Of a DNA stretch of 64,000 bases, positions 45,382-54,987 are shown one piece after another (position 1 is the first letter of the stretch; every line of letters starts with the position of its first letter). Source of the DNA: Actinomycetospora endophytica (lineage in GTDB: Bacteria; Actinomycetota; Actinomycetes; Mycobacteriales; Pseudonocardiaceae). The stretch covers positions 1,178,001-1,242,000 of the forward strand of contig NZ_JAJNDB010000001.1 in NCBI RefSeq assembly GCF_021026375.1. Reading direction: 5' to 3'. The notes below the pieces were generated by a model. It ran no database searches, had not been told where the DNA came from, and saw nothing but the letters and a program-made list of their open reading frames with translations. The position numbers and the translations under genes are program-made.

Positions 45382-47225
45382 TGCTTCTTGTCGTCGTCGA
45401 CGATCTCGGCGTCGACCACGTCGTCCTCACCGGCCGACCCGTCGGCCCCGGCGGCACCCGCCGCACCGGCGGCGTCGGTGCCGTCCTGCTGCGAGTAGAT
45501 CGCCTGGCCGAGCTCCTGGGAGTCGGTGGCGAGCTTCTCCACCGCGGTCTTGACGGCCTCGGTGTCGTCGCCCTCGAGCGCCTTCTTCAGGTCGTCGAGC
45601 GAGCCCTGGACCTTGTCCTTGACCTCGGACGGGACCTTGTCGCCGTTCTCGGAGAGGACCTTCTCGGTCTGGTGGACCAGCGACTCCGCCTGGTTGCGGG
45701 TCTCGGCCTCCTCGCGGCGCTGACGGTCCTCGTCGGCGTGGGCCTCGGCGTCCGAGACCATCCGGTCGATCTCCTCCTTGGAGAGGGCCGACCCGCCGGT
45801 GATCGTCATGGCCTGCGACTTGCCGGTGCCCTTGTCGACCGCCGACACGTTGACGATGCCGTTCGCGTCGATGTCGAACGTGACCTCGATCTGCGGCACG
45901 CCCTGGGGGGCGGGCGGCAGGCCGGTCAGCTCGAACATGCCGAGCTTCTTGTTGTAGGCCGCGATCTCACGCTCACCCTGGAAGACCTGGATCTGCACCG
46001 ACGGCTGGTTGTTCTCCGCCGTCGTGAAGACCTCGGACTTCTTGGTCGGGATGGTCGTGTTCTTCTCGATCAGCTTCGTCATGACGCCGCCCTTGGTCTC
46101 GATGCCGAGGGACAGCGGGGTGACGTCGAGCAGCAGGACGTCCTTGACGTCACCGCGCAGCACGCCGGCCTGGAGGGTGGCGCCGACGGCGACGACCTCG
46201 TCCGGGTTGACGCCCTTGTTGGGCTCCTTGCCGCCGAGCAGCTCCTTGACCAGCTCGGTCACGGCGGGCATGCGGGTGGAACCACCGACCATGACCACGT
46301 GGCTGATCTGGCCGACCGAGATGCCGGCGTCCTTGATGACCTGGTTGAACGGCTTGCGCGTCCGCTCCAGCAGGTCGGAGGTGATCCGCTGGAACTCCGA
46401 GCGCGACAGCGTCTCGTCGAGGAACAGCGGGTTCTTCTCGGAGTCGACCGTGATGTAGGGCAGGTTGATGCTCGTCGACGCCGAGCTGGACAGCTCGATC
46501 TTCGCCTTCTCGGCGGCCTCACGGAGCCGCTGCATCGCCATCTTGTCCTTGGACAGGTCGATGCCCTGCGAGCTCTTGAACTTGTCGACCAACCAGCTGA
46601 TGATCTTCTCGTCCCAGTCGTCGCCACCGAGGTTGTTGTCACCGTTGGTGGCGCGGACCTCGACGACACCGTCGCCGATGTCGAGCAGCGAGACGTCGAA
46701 CGTGCCGCCGCCGAGGTCGAAGACGAGGATCGTCTGCTCGCTCTCGCCCTTCTCCAGCCCGTAGGCGAGGGCGGCCGCGGTGGGCTCGTTGACGATGCGC
46801 AGGACGTTGAGGCCAGCGATCTGGCCGGCCTCCTTGGTGGCCTGCCGCTGCGCGTCCTCGAAGTAGGCCGGGACGGTGATCACCGCGTCGGTGACCTCCT
46901 CGCCGAGGTAGGACTCGGCGTCGCGCTTGAGCTTCATCAGCGTGCGGGCGCTGATCTCCTGCGCGGTGTACTTCTTGTCGTCGATCTCGGTGGTCCAGTC
47001 GGTCCCCATGTGCCGCTTCACCGAACGGATCGTGCGATCCACGTTGGTGACGGCCTGGTTCTTCGCCGACTGTCCGACCAGCACGTCCCCGTTGCGGGCG
47101 AAGGCGACCACCGAGGGGGTGGTGCGGCTGCCCTCCGAGTTGGCGATGACCGTCGGCTCGCCGCCCTCCAGGACGGCGACCACGGAGTTGGTGGTGCCGA
47201 GGTCGATGCCGACCGCTCGCGCCAT
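45378..47225 (-). CDS. dnaK: Chaperone DnaK (Hsp70)
   Basis: This is the ATP-driven Hsp70 chaperone (615 aa). The phosphate-1 motif [18 protein letters not shown] is at the N-terminus, then the connect and phosphate-2 segments [13 protein letters not shown] and [13 protein letters not shown]. The interdomain linker [18 protein letters not shown] and the C-terminal lid with acidic tail [16 protein letters not shown] are complete. ATG 47225 gives [10 protein letters not shown], as in other actinobacteria. It is first in the dnaK-grpE-dnaJ-hspR operon, with two HAIR-like sites just upstream. Confidence 0.97.
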   Translation of the reverse strand: MARAVGIDLGTTNSVVAVLEGGEPTVIANSEGSRTTPSVVAFARNGDVLVGQSAKNQAVTNVDRTIRSVKRHMGTDWTTEIDDKKYTAQEISARTLMKLKRDAESYLGEEVTDAVITVPAYFEDAQRQATKEAGQIAGLNVLRIVNEPTAAALAYGLEKGESEQTILVFDLGGGTFDVSLLDIGDGVVEVRATNGDNNLGGDDWDEKIISWLVDKFKSSQGIDLSKDKMAMQRLREAAEKAKIELSSSASTSINLPYITVDSEKNPLFLDETLSRSEFQRITSDLLERTRKPFNQVIKDAGISVGQISHVVMVGGSTRMPAVTELVKELLGGKEPNKGVNPDEVVAVGATLQAGVLRGDVKDVLLLDVTPLSLGIETKGGVMTKLIEKNTTIPTKKSEVFTTAENNQPSVQIQVFQGEREIAAYNKKLGMFELTGLPPAPQGVPQIEVTFDIDANGIVNVSAVDKGTGKSQAMTITGGSALSKEEIDRMVSDAEAHADEDRQRREEAETRNQAESLVHQTEKVLSENGDKVPSEVKDKVQGSLDDLKKALEGDDTEAVKTAVEKLATDSQELGQAIYSQQDGTDAAGAAGAAGADGSAGEDDVVDAEIVDDDKKQ

Positions 47226-47252
47226 GCTGATGACTCCTCTCAGAGGTTTCGG

Positions 47253-47273
47253 TGTGAGCCCGTTGCACTCAAG
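47253..47273. promoter_or_regulatory. Candidate HAIR (HspR-binding) site 1 upstream of dnaK
   Basis: TGTGAGC-N7-ACTCAAG matches CTTGAGT-N7-ACTCAAG with one perfect arm and 4 of 7 bases in the other, at the exact spacing, 28-48 bases before the dnaK start codon. It would overlap the promoter or early transcript of the operon. Confidence 0.6.
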
Positions 47274-47307
47274 TCTAGCCACTCCGGCGAACCGGCGACG
47301 ACCCGGG

Positions 47308-47328
47308 TATGAGTCACGGTCGCTCAAC
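47308..47328. promoter_or_regulatory. Candidate HAIR (HspR-binding) site 2 upstream of dnaK
   Basis: TATGAGT-N7-GCTCAAC matches the HAIR consensus at 5 of 7 bases in each arm, again with 7-base spacing, and lies 55 bases centre-to-centre from site 1, about five helical turns. Paired HAIR sites are usual at actinobacterial dnaK promoters. Confidence 0.55.
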
Positions 47329-47384
47329 TTGCTCTCATGGGGCTCAACGAGGCTGGTGCCCGCCGTGTTCCCGCGGCGCGGAGA

Positions 47385-48479
47385 TCACACCGGGGGCGCG
47401 GTACCCGGGCGCGTCGCGAGCGGAACCATGCCCTTCTCCGTGAAGCTCACCGGGCGCACGGCCAGGGGCACCCCGGTCTGCTGCGCCTCCATGATCTTCC
47501 CGTCGCCCAGGTAGAGCGCGACGTGGTGGATGGTGTCCGGGTCCGAGGAGTCGTAGGCCCAGAAGAGCAGGTCACCGGGCTGGGCCTGCGCGACCGGCAC
47601 GTGCGCGCCCGCCCCGTACTGGTCCCGGGCCACGCGGGGCAGCACCACCCCGGCGGCCTGGAAGGCGCGCAGCATCAGGCCCGAGCAGTCGTAGCTCGAC
47701 GGCCCGGTGGCGCCCCACACGTAGGGCTTGCCGCTCGCCGCGACCGCGAAGTCGATGGCGGTCTTCGCGACGCCCGACGGGAGGGTGGTCGCGACGCCGG
47801 CGGCCGGGCCCTCGTCGCACGGGCGGATCGCGCTCGTGACCCCGGCGAGGTCGCCGACCAGGCTCTCGGCCAGCGGCTCCCACTTCGCGTAGGCACCGGG
47901 GAACGCCGAGCGCTGCACGGTCTGCGCGGCCAGCGTGATCGGCATGTCCTGCCAGCCCGGGACGGCCAGCAGGTGCTGCAGGAAGCTCTGCGTCGCGTGC
48001 ACCGGGTCGCGGATCTCGTCGGCGGTGCCCCAGCCCTGGCTGGGCCGCTGCTGGAACAGCCCGAGCGAGTCGTGGTCGACCGCGACGTCCATGCCCGCCG
48101 TACCCATCCCGGACTCCTGCATGGCGGTCGCGAGCGCGACGATCCACGCCCGCGGCGGCGCGGCCATCCCCTTGGCCACCCCGACGATCGTCGCGGCCGC
48201 CTGGCGCTGCACCGGCTGCAGGTCCGCCGCGGTCTGCGGGACCCCGACGGCGGGCCGGCCGTTCGCGTCGCACGTCCCCGCCGCCTGCTGGTCACCGCCC
48301 ACGGTGAACTGGCCGACGACGAGCAGGCCGCCGAGCAGCACGATCACCAGCCCGAGCGCGAGCACCCCGACCGGGATGAGCAGCCGCAGGAACCGCATCC
48401 GCGAGGGCAGGCGCGGGAGCCGCAATGGGACCTGGCGCGACGGGTCCTCACGACGGGGCGGGCGCAGCTGGGTCGGCAC
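47385..48479 (-). CDS. Membrane-anchored cell-wall hydrolase, NlpC/P60 with lysozyme-like domain (type IV secretion-like cluster)
   Basis: A cytoplasmic basic N-terminus and the span LRLLIPVGVLALGLVIVLL anchor this 364-residue protein. Residues 85-215 resemble the lysozyme-like/peptidoglycan-binding part found in conjugation hydrolases (ALATAMQESGMG, with DSLGLFQQRPSQGWG). The NlpC/P60 peptidase follows: catalytic Cys in SSYDCSGLMLRAF and His in TIHHVALYLGDG. It would open the wall for a transenvelope machine. It is the last gene of the minus-strand secretion-like cluster and lies 10 bases after the VirB8-like gene. Confidence 0.85.
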   Translation of the reverse strand: MPTQLRPPRREDPSRQVPLRLPRLPSRMRFLRLLIPVGVLALGLVIVLLGGLLVVGQFTVGGDQQAAGTCDANGRPAVGVPQTAADLQPVQRQAAATIVGVAKGMAAPPRAWIVALATAMQESGMGTAGMDVAVDHDSLGLFQQRPSQGWGTADEIRDPVHATQSFLQHLLAVPGWQDMPITLAAQTVQRSAFPGAYAKWEPLAESLVGDLAGVTSAIRPCDEGPAAGVATTLPSGVAKTAIDFAVAASGKPYVWGATGPSSYDCSGLMLRAFQAAGVVLPRVARDQYGAGAHVPVAQAQPGDLLFWAYDSSDPDTIHHVALYLGDGKIMEAQQTGVPLAVRPVSFTEKGMVPLATRPGTAPPV

Positions 48480-48488
48480 GGCGCGTCC

Positions 48489-49073
48489 TCACGACGCCCG
48501 GTCGTAGCCCGCGACGCGCCAGTCGCCCGGCCCGACCTGGACGAGCAGGAGCTGCAGCGTCACCGCGTCGGTGGGCACCCGGACGCGCACCGAGTCGGGG
48601 TGCACCTCCACCGCCTGCGGCGGGCCGGTGACCCGGGACGACGGGATGTTGCCGGGGTCGACCGACGCGAGGGTCGGCAGGTACTCGTCGGTGGTGTACG
48701 GCCGCAGCTGGTCGCTCCACTGCGCCCCGGTCATGCCGGCCGGGTGGTTGGCCCAGGCACCCGCCCAGCGCTGGGCGACGCCGAGCGCCGCCTGCGGGGC
48801 GGCGGAGAGCGGCAGGTTCGTGGGGGTGAGCTCCGGCGGCGGCGCGGCGGGGGCCGCGGGGGCGGCGGTCACCGTCGGGACGTCGGGGACCGGGGCGAGC
48901 GCACCCGGGGAGCGTCCGGAGTGCGGCGAGAGCCAGTTCCCGAGGTACGCGACGCCGCCGACGACCACGGCGACGAACACCAGCAGGACCAGGAACCGGA
49001 TCGGTGAGTGCAGCGGCCACTCCCAGAGGCCCCGGTAGGCCGACGACCGGCCGCGCCTAGTCCGGATCGGCAC
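48489..49073 (-). CDS. VirB8/TcpC-like single-span conjugation protein
   Basis: The protein (194 aa) has a basic N-terminus with PIRFLVLLVFVAVVVGGVAY as an anchor, a Pro/Ala linker, and an outside domain of about 120 residues (from AALGVAQRWAGAW to GDWRVAGYD) whose ends resemble the NTF2-like fold of TcpC/VirB8. Such proteins form the periplasmic or wall-side scaffold of type IV secretion systems. It overlaps the VirB6-like gene by 17 bases. The similarity is structural in kind, so the family call is moderate. Confidence 0.6.
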   Translation of the reverse strand: MPIRTRRGRSSAYRGLWEWPLHSPIRFLVLLVFVAVVVGGVAYLGNWLSPHSGRSPGALAPVPDVPTVTAAPAAPAAPPPELTPTNLPLSAAPQAALGVAQRWAGAWANHPAGMTGAQWSDQLRPYTTDEYLPTLASVDPGNIPSSRVTGPPQAVEVHPDSVRVRVPTDAVTLQLLLVQVGPGDWRVAGYDRAS

Positions 49074-51024
49074 CGCGGGCTCCCGGGGTCGGCGTCACGG
49101 CCGGGGCGGTGCGGTCGGGGGTCGATCCGCGGTCCACCCGGCTGTCGAGCACCCGCCCCTCGACGACCCGGTCGCGCCCGTCCACCCCGGGCCGGCGCGC
49201 GGACGGCCGGTAGATGCGCTGGGAGGGCTGCCCGTCGACCTCGGGGACCCGGGGGGCGGCGGCGGGCAGCGCCGGCCGGGTGGCGTCGATCTCACGGTGG
49301 GGCACGCCGTCGGACGACCCTCCGGAGCCGGACGCACCCGACGTCGGGCGCAGCACCTCGGAGTCGACGCGCACGGTCCGTCCGGTGCGCGGCCCGCTCG
49401 CCGCCTCGTCGACCCCGGACTCCTCCGGGCGCAGCATCGACCCGCCGCGACGCCGCTCGACGCGTTCGCCCCACCAGGAGTCCTCGTGCGAGTCCGGGCC
49501 GCGCATCCGGCCCAGCGCGCGTCCGAGGGTCCCGGTGCCCGCCGCCGGGAAGAAGCCGCCGACCTGTTCACGGGTGAGGCTGACCATCGACGTCAGGCGG
49601 CGGAACGGCCGCGACACGGCCCAGAGGATCACCGTGACGACCCCGGTGACCAGCAGTCCGAGCCAGGTGTCCACCCCCGATCCGGGGCGGAAGAGCGAGA
49701 TCACCAGCAGCGAGTGCAACCCGGCCAGCGCCCCGACGAGCAGCGTGTTCACCAGCGCCGCGCCGCCGATCCGCAGCATCGCGGGCAGCACCTCGGGCTT
49801 GATGAGCGCCACCACCGCGAGGGCGGGCGCCACCATGACGAGCAGCCGGATCATGAGCATCGACACCAGCACGAGGACCTTGCTCATCAGCTGGAACAGC
49901 GCGATGCAGGCGGCCTGGATGAGCGCGAGCGCCCCGGCCCCGACCCGCGAGCCGGACCGGCCCTGGAAGTAGGAGTAGCGGTCGCCGACCTTGTTCGCGA
50001 CGTCGGTGAACTGCTGCTTCTTGGCGTCGGCCTGCGCCTGGCCGTCCTGCCCCGTCGCGACCTCGACCTTGGTGAACGTCTGCGCCTGCAGGAGCGGTCG
50101 GCCCAGGTCACGGGCCTGCGGCACGTCCGCGGACCCGAACTCGCCGCGCAGCCAGTTGGAGTAGACGATCTGGTCGGTGAGCACCGTGGGCAGGGTGTTC
50201 TGGTCCCCGACGCCGACCTGGCGCAGGAATCCCTGCTGCATCGCGGTGACGCCGTCGAGGAGCACCCCGTCGAGGGAGCGCGACCACTGGATCGGCGCCG
50301 CGTACGCCGCCGCCGCCAGGCCCAGCGCGAGGACCGCGACCAGCCCTCGCCGGGCCTGCTGCGCGAGCTCGCCGCGCATCGCGAGCACCAGCATGATCGC
50401 GGCGAGGGCGGCCAGCGCGACCCCGGCCCACGTCGTGAAGACGGCCTCGTACATCGCCCGGGTGCCGGTCTGGATCACCGTGTCCAGTGGCGTGAGCAGG
50501 CTCGACCCGCGCGCGATCAGGTAGTGCGCCCAGTTGACGCCGCCGACGATGAGCTTGGCGACGTCGAAGACCTGGTTGCCGAGCCAGGTGTCGGTCGCGG
50601 CCGCGGGGTCCCGGGCGCCGCCCGGCCCGCAGCCCAGGTCGTAGGTCCACCAGACCTGGCCCGCGTAGCCGACCTCGTCGTACACGCTGCCGGGCGTCCC
50701 GACGCCGATCGGGGCCGGGTCCAGCGACCCGACGAGGCCGGTGCCGGGCCGGTCGGGGTCGGGCGGGGCCTTGCAGTCGAACGCCTGCGCCGAGGCCGTG
50801 CCGCCGACCAAGATCAGTCCGCCCACCAGGGACACGACGACGAGCAGGGCCCGGGCGCTGCGGGTGCGCGGCAGGTGCCGCGTCAGGAGAGACTCGTTCC
50901 GGACACCTGACGTCAGGAACGACGCTTTCCTGACATCGGGGGCGGCGGCCGACCGAGCCCGCCGAGATCCCCGCCGCCACCCGATGACGAGCGCCGCGAC
51001 GAGGATGCCGACGACGACGATCAC
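49057..51024 (-). CDS. VirB6/TrbL-like polytopic membrane protein with repeat-derived N-terminal segment
   Basis: This is a multi-span protein of 655 residues. MIVVVGILVAALVIG is a first hydrophobic segment; then comes a peptide read from dispersed repeat copy C (PDVRKASFLTSGVRNESLLT), and only then a second hydrophobic, signal-like segment ending TASAQA. Five or more spans lie between residues 170 and 470, including VLVLVSMLMIRLLVMVAPAL, followed by a long disordered, basic tail. It fits the inner-membrane channel part of a type IV secretion-like system. It overlaps the VirB4-like gene by 4 bases. If the repeat was inserted, the original start may have been at the second hydrophobic segment. 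Confidence 0.7.
   Translation of the reverse strand: MIVVVGILVAALVIGWRRGSRRARSAAAPDVRKASFLTSGVRNESLLTRHLPRTRSARALLVVVSLVGGLILVGGTASAQAFDCKAPPDPDRPGTGLVGSLDPAPIGVGTPGSVYDEVGYAGQVWWTYDLGCGPGGARDPAAATDTWLGNQVFDVAKLIVGGVNWAHYLIARGSSLLTPLDTVIQTGTRAMYEAVFTTWAGVALAALAAIMLVLAMRGELAQQARRGLVAVLALGLAAAAYAAPIQWSRSLDGVLLDGVTAMQQGFLRQVGVGDQNTLPTVLTDQIVYSNWLRGEFGSADVPQARDLGRPLLQAQTFTKVEVATGQDGQAQADAKKQQFTDVANKVGDRYSYFQGRSGSRVGAGALALIQAACIALFQLMSKVLVLVSMLMIRLLVMVAPALAVVALIKPEVLPAMLRIGGAALVNTLLVGALAGLHSLLVISLFRPGSGVDTWLGLLVTGVVTVILWAVSRPFRRLTSMVSLTREQVGGFFPAAGTGTLGRALGRMRGPDSHEDSWWGERVERRRGGSMLRPEESGVDEAASGPRTGRTVRVDSEVLRPTSGASGSGGSSDGVPHREIDATRPALPAAAPRVPEVDGQPSQRIYRPSARRPGVDGRDRVVEGRVLDSRVDRGSTPDRTAPAVTPTPGARGADPD
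50882..50935. repeat. GTCAG/CTGAC dispersed palindromic element, copy C (within the VirB6-like gene)
   Basis: Outer arms GTCAGGA and TCCTGAC enclose a perfect CTGACGTCAG palindrome at 50907-50916. Its base sequence differs from copies A and B, but the GTCAG/CTGAC layout and length agree, and the minus-strand peptide has the same pattern DVxxAxxLTxxVxxxxxLT as that of copy B. Confidence 0.7.
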
Positions 51025-54000
51025 CCGTCGCCGCCCCGGCCCGGGCTGCCCGCCGTCGGGACGCCGTCCCCCTGCTCGTCGTCGTCCCGCTCACCCCAGG
51101 CGCGCCGGAACGTCGGGCGCGGCGCGTGGGGCTGCTCCATCCCGGTGTCCGGGTCGGCGTCGTCGGCGGGGGTCCGCGCGCTCGGGGCCGCCGGCGGCTC
51201 GTCCGGGGCCGGCGCGGCGGGCGTGTGGGCGCGGCGCGCGTCGGGGTTGGTGTCCAGGGCCGTGCGCAGGTGCGCCAGGTGCGGGCCCTCGAGGTCGACG
51301 CGGATCTTCTCGACGCCGCCGTGCCCGTCCGAGAAGACGAACTGGCGCGGGGTGTCGTCCGGGTGGTCGTCGTGCTCGCCCAGGGAGCGGCTGGCGGTGG
51401 GCCGGGGCGAGAGGGTGCCGAGCATCTCCTCGTACCCGACGTCGGTCGGCACGCGCAGCAGCCGCAGTGCTTCGGCCTGCGCCTCGGCGTCGTCGGTGCG
51501 CCCGACGAAGACCGCGTCCACCAGCGACGCGAAGCCCGGCACCCGCAGCAGGTCCCCGGCGAGCTGCGAGGCGAACAGCGCGCGGACGTTGAACTTGCGC
51601 GAGTCGCGCGCGAGCCGGTCGATCAGCACCTTGCCGGTGGGGATCTGGGAGAGGAAGTGCGTCTCGTCGAGCGCGACGCCCTTCCGCAGGTCCCGGTCGG
51701 CGGTGTACACGGTCCGCTGCGTCAGCCAGGAGGCGAGGTTGAGCAGCTCGACCGCCAGCGACTCGCCGTCGGTCCACTCCTCGCGCGGGCTGCCGGGGCG
51801 GGGCAGCGACATGCCCTGCATCGTCAGGACGGTGAGCCGGTACTGGTCCTCGTCGAGGATCGACGGGTCCCCGACGGGGCTCTCGTCCGGCCCGCGCGGA
51901 TCGGCCGGGTCCGAGGTGTGCTCGGGGAAGAGCAGGGCGGCCTGGGGAAGCTCGCGGCGCTCCTCGAGGAAGTCCGCGACGACGTCGGCGTGCTCCTCGC
52001 CCTCCCGGGCGTGGCGGCGCAGCGTCGCGATGACCTGGCCCGGGTCGCGGTGCTGCCCGCCGCCGACCTCCCGGACCGCGCGCAGCAGCACGATCCGGGT
52101 GTGGGGCAGACGCGCCACGTCGTAGGGCAGCAGGCCGGTGAGCACGTCGAGCACCAGACGACGCCGGGTCGCGGCGGCCAGCGACCGTTCGCGGCGCCAC
52201 GCCTTCTCCGGGTCGGGCTCGTCGAGGAAGTGGTCCCGGCGGGGCTCGGCCACCACCCGGTACGGGTTGAGGATGCCGGGATCGGCGCCGAGCAGGTGGA
52301 TGTGCCGGGAGAACGGCGCGAGCTCGGGCAGCCGGGTCAGCTCGGCGAGCGGGCCGGACGGGTCGAGCACCGTCCAGCGCGCCCCGGCGCGCAGCGTCTT
52401 GTAGACCATCAGGCCGGTGAGGAACGACTTGCCGGAGCCCAGGCCGCCGACGACGGCGGTCAGGCCCGAGGCCCGTCGTACCTCCTGCGCCATCCACGGG
52501 TCCCAGGCGACCGGACGACGGGTCGCGGTGCAGGTCTCGCCGAGCAGCACCCCGCGCCGGTCGCCCACCGACGCCGACGCGGCGGGAACCCCCGCGGCCA
52601 CCCAGGTCACCGAGCCGCGGCGCCGGTACGCGGTGGAGGCCAGCGGCTCGCCGGGGATGAACTCGCGCGCGTAGGCGTACTGCGCCTCCGGGTGCTCGAG
52701 GGCGACCCGGGGCCGGTAGAGGTCGAGCACCTGCTGCGCGCGGGTGAGGGTCTCGGACTCGTCCCGGCCGGACACCGCGACTCGCCACCAGCCGTAGACC
52801 CGGGTGTTGAGCTGGGTGAGCCCGCCGGAGAGCTCGTCCTCGATCTGCAGCACCCGGTCGGCCTGGCGCTCCAGCGACATCGGCGGGTCGAGGTCGTGGT
52901 CGTGGGTGTAGTGCCGGATCTGGCTGCGGACCTTGCCCATCTGGCGCTGCAGCTCGCCCGAGACCTCCTCCGGGCGGCGCACGTAGATCCGCGCCGACCA
53001 TTCCACCGGGAAGGGCAGGCGGTCGCTGCGCTGCATCCACGGGTCGTCGGCCTCGGGGATGCGCAGCGAGTCCATCAGCCCGACCGAGAGGACCGCGACG
53101 TGCCGCGAGACCGGCTGCAGCCCGTGCCTGCCCTGCACGGTCACCGTGGGCGCGTAGGGCTCCTGGTGCATCGAGACGCCGTCGGTGAACGCCGCGAGGT
53201 CCTCGGTCTCCCACGCGACGCCGGGCTCGGCGTGCACCGACCGCGGCGCGGGCAGGCCCAGCGCGCAGGAGCGGTGCATCAGCCAGGCCATGTCCTCCGC
53301 GCTGCAGGGGACCCCGTCGAGCCCCGGGCCCGAGACCAGCGCGTCGACGTGCGCGATCTCGGTCTCGAGCGCGGTCAGCTCGGCGCTCACGGCCGACGGG
53401 ACCATCCGGTTGAGGAGCGGCGCCGCGGACTCCAGCCAGCGGTCCACCACGGAACGACCGGACACCTCGACGCCGAGGAACACCTCCTTGTCGGCCATCG
53501 ACAGGCCCATGAGGTGGTGCTGCTCGCCGGTGAGGAAGTCCTCCCAGCCCAGCGCGCCCCCGACGTCCTCCGGGCGCCCCGGCGAGTTGCGGTCGAAGGC
53601 CTCGGCCCAGCGCGCGACCGGGAACGGCCGGGTGGTCACCCGCAGGTGGCACCAGCGGCCCTGCAGCTCACCGAGCTGGTTGGCGATGCGCCGGATGAGC
53701 GACTCGCGCTGGGAGTCCGACCGGAAGCTCCACGGCTGGGGCGCGAGGCGGTACCAGGCGGTCACGGCCGAGCCGGTGCGCGCGATGTTGCCGTCGATGG
53801 AGCGCAGCGCGATGTCCGAGCGGTAGCTCGGGGCCGAGGACGCCCCGGCCAGCGCCCGCCCGCGCCGGCGCCGCGTGCTCCCGGTGCGCAACGTCCCGGT
53901 GGGCGCGTCGTCGGCCGGTTCCGGATCGTCGGGCGCCTCCTCGGTGGCGTCGCCGAAGCTCGCGAGCAGGTCGTCGTCGGTCGTCGGGCCGGGATCCGCC

Positions 54001-54176
54001 GGGATGTCCCGCTCGACGGGGACGACCTCGGCCGGGGTCGGGGCGTAGCCGGCCGGGAACGCGCCCCAGCCCGAGGTCGCCTCGGGCTCGCGCTCGGCCT
54101 CGCGCGCGTCCGGCCAGGGGTCCGACCACGACGAGCGACGGCCCCGGCCCGACTCAGGACCGCGCCGGCGCAGCAC
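51021..54176 (-). CDS. VirB4/TraC-like conjugation ATPase
   Basis: This 1051-residue ATPase powers assembly or transfer in type IV secretion-like machines. Residues 1-110 are disordered; 115-540 form the membrane-associated N-terminal part; Walker A is VVGGLGSGKSFLTGLMVY near residue 580 and a Walker B-like VALDETHFLSQIP follows near 840, with SQLAGDLL as a sensor region. A VirB4-type ADP-binding arrangement AWDPW and MAQEVRR precedes the P-loop. GTG 54176 keeps a 23-base overlap with the upstream gene; longer readings run through that gene in another frame. No relaxase or TraD-type coupling gene is near. Confidence 0.82.
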   Translation of the reverse strand: MLRRRGPESGRGRRSSWSDPWPDAREAEREPEATSGWGAFPAGYAPTPAEVVPVERDIPADPGPTTDDDLLASFGDATEEAPDDPEPADDAPTGTLRTGSTRRRRGRALAGASSAPSYRSDIALRSIDGNIARTGSAVTAWYRLAPQPWSFRSDSQRESLIRRIANQLGELQGRWCHLRVTTRPFPVARWAEAFDRNSPGRPEDVGGALGWEDFLTGEQHHLMGLSMADKEVFLGVEVSGRSVVDRWLESAAPLLNRMVPSAVSAELTALETEIAHVDALVSGPGLDGVPCSAEDMAWLMHRSCALGLPAPRSVHAEPGVAWETEDLAAFTDGVSMHQEPYAPTVTVQGRHGLQPVSRHVAVLSVGLMDSLRIPEADDPWMQRSDRLPFPVEWSARIYVRRPEEVSGELQRQMGKVRSQIRHYTHDHDLDPPMSLERQADRVLQIEDELSGGLTQLNTRVYGWWRVAVSGRDESETLTRAQQVLDLYRPRVALEHPEAQYAYAREFIPGEPLASTAYRRRGSVTWVAAGVPAASASVGDRRGVLLGETCTATRRPVAWDPWMAQEVRRASGLTAVVGGLGSGKSFLTGLMVYKTLRAGARWTVLDPSGPLAELTRLPELAPFSRHIHLLGADPGILNPYRVVAEPRRDHFLDEPDPEKAWRRERSLAAATRRRLVLDVLTGLLPYDVARLPHTRIVLLRAVREVGGGQHRDPGQVIATLRRHAREGEEHADVVADFLEERRELPQAALLFPEHTSDPADPRGPDESPVGDPSILDEDQYRLTVLTMQGMSLPRPGSPREEWTDGESLAVELLNLASWLTQRTVYTADRDLRKGVALDETHFLSQIPTGKVLIDRLARDSRKFNVRALFASQLAGDLLRVPGFASLVDAVFVGRTDDAEAQAEALRLLRVPTDVGYEEMLGTLSPRPTASRSLGEHDDHPDDTPRQFVFSDGHGGVEKIRVDLEGPHLAHLRTALDTNPDARRAHTPAAPAPDEPPAAPSARTPADDADPDTGMEQPHAPRPTFRRAWGERDDDEQGDGVPTAGSPGRGGDG

Positions 54177-54987
54177 CGTCGTCCTCCTCGTCGTGTCGGT
54201 CGGGCCCGGTCCCGGTCGCGTCCGTGGTGGGGGCCTCGGACTGTGCGCTCGGGCCGAACCGCCGGGGCCCGCTGACGGGGCGGGTGCGGGGGCGGCGCGG
54301 CTTCGGCTTCGGTTTCGGCTTCTGTGACCGGTCGGCGCGACGGGCGGTGACGTGCAGCACGCCGTCGACGTCGTCGTCGTCGGCCGTGACGGTCGGCTCG
54401 CGGGGTGTCGACGGCGGTGGTTCGGCGCGGGCGCCGCCGCGCGTCGTCCAGGAACGGCGAGGGGTGCGACGACGACGGGTGCCGGTTCCGTCCCCGGGAC
54501 GGCGGCCGGAGCCGGCCTCGTCGTCGGGACCGCGTCGGTCCTCCGTGCGCGCACGCGCGTCGGACACCGTGGCCATCGCCGCGTGCGGGTCGGTGCGCCC
54601 GGCGGGCAGCGCCCGCCGCGGGCGGGCGGCCTCGATCGCGACGTGACCGGTGCCGACGGTGCTGCCCTCGCCGCGGGTGCGCCGGCGCGGTCCGCGGAGT
54701 TCGTGGACGAAGAGCGTCAGCCACTGCAGCAGCGGACGGTCCTCGTCGATCCGTTTCGCGACGAAGCGGACCACCACGACCGTGATGAGCAGGGCCCACG
54801 CCACCGAGAAGAAGCCGATGGGGATGCCGAGCCGGCGCTGGAAGAACATCACGACGATCATGACGATCAACCCGACGCCGTAGCTCGAGTAGCGGGCACG
54901 CCAGGGGAAGGTCGCGCGGGGCGGGCCGAGCCAGACGGCGTCGACCCGGTACACGTCGTCGTCGGTGCGGATCTGCACCCGCGTCAC
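54154..54987 (-). CDS. PrgI/TcpE-like two-span protein of the type IV secretion-like cluster
   Basis: The protein (277 aa) starts with a small cytoplasmic beta segment (VQIRTDDDVYRVDAVWLGP), then two membrane spans in VGLIVMIVVMFFQRR and FFSVAWALLITVVVVRFVA. The remaining 170 residues are a basic, disordered cytoplasmic tail with PKPKPKPRRP. This layout is that of PrgI-like or VirB3-like proteins that sit next to VirB4 ATPases in Gram-positive conjugation gene sets. It overlaps the pilin-like gene by GTGA and the ATPase gene by 23 bases. Confidence 0.65.
   Translation of the reverse strand: MTRVQIRTDDDVYRVDAVWLGPPRATFPWRARYSSYGVGLIVMIVVMFFQRRLGIPIGFFSVAWALLITVVVVRFVAKRIDEDRPLLQWLTLFVHELRGPRRRTRGEGSTVGTGHVAIEAARPRRALPAGRTDPHAAMATVSDARARTEDRRGPDDEAGSGRRPGDGTGTRRRRTPRRSWTTRGGARAEPPPSTPREPTVTADDDDVDGVLHVTARRADRSQKPKPKPKPRRPRTRPVSGPRRFGPSAQSEAPTTDATGTGPDRHDEEDDGAAPARS

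Noticed and set aside
54177-54554. Extension of the VirB4-like protein upstream of GTG 54176
   Set aside because: It would be read entirely through the coding region of the PrgI-like gene in another frame, with no protein-like character.
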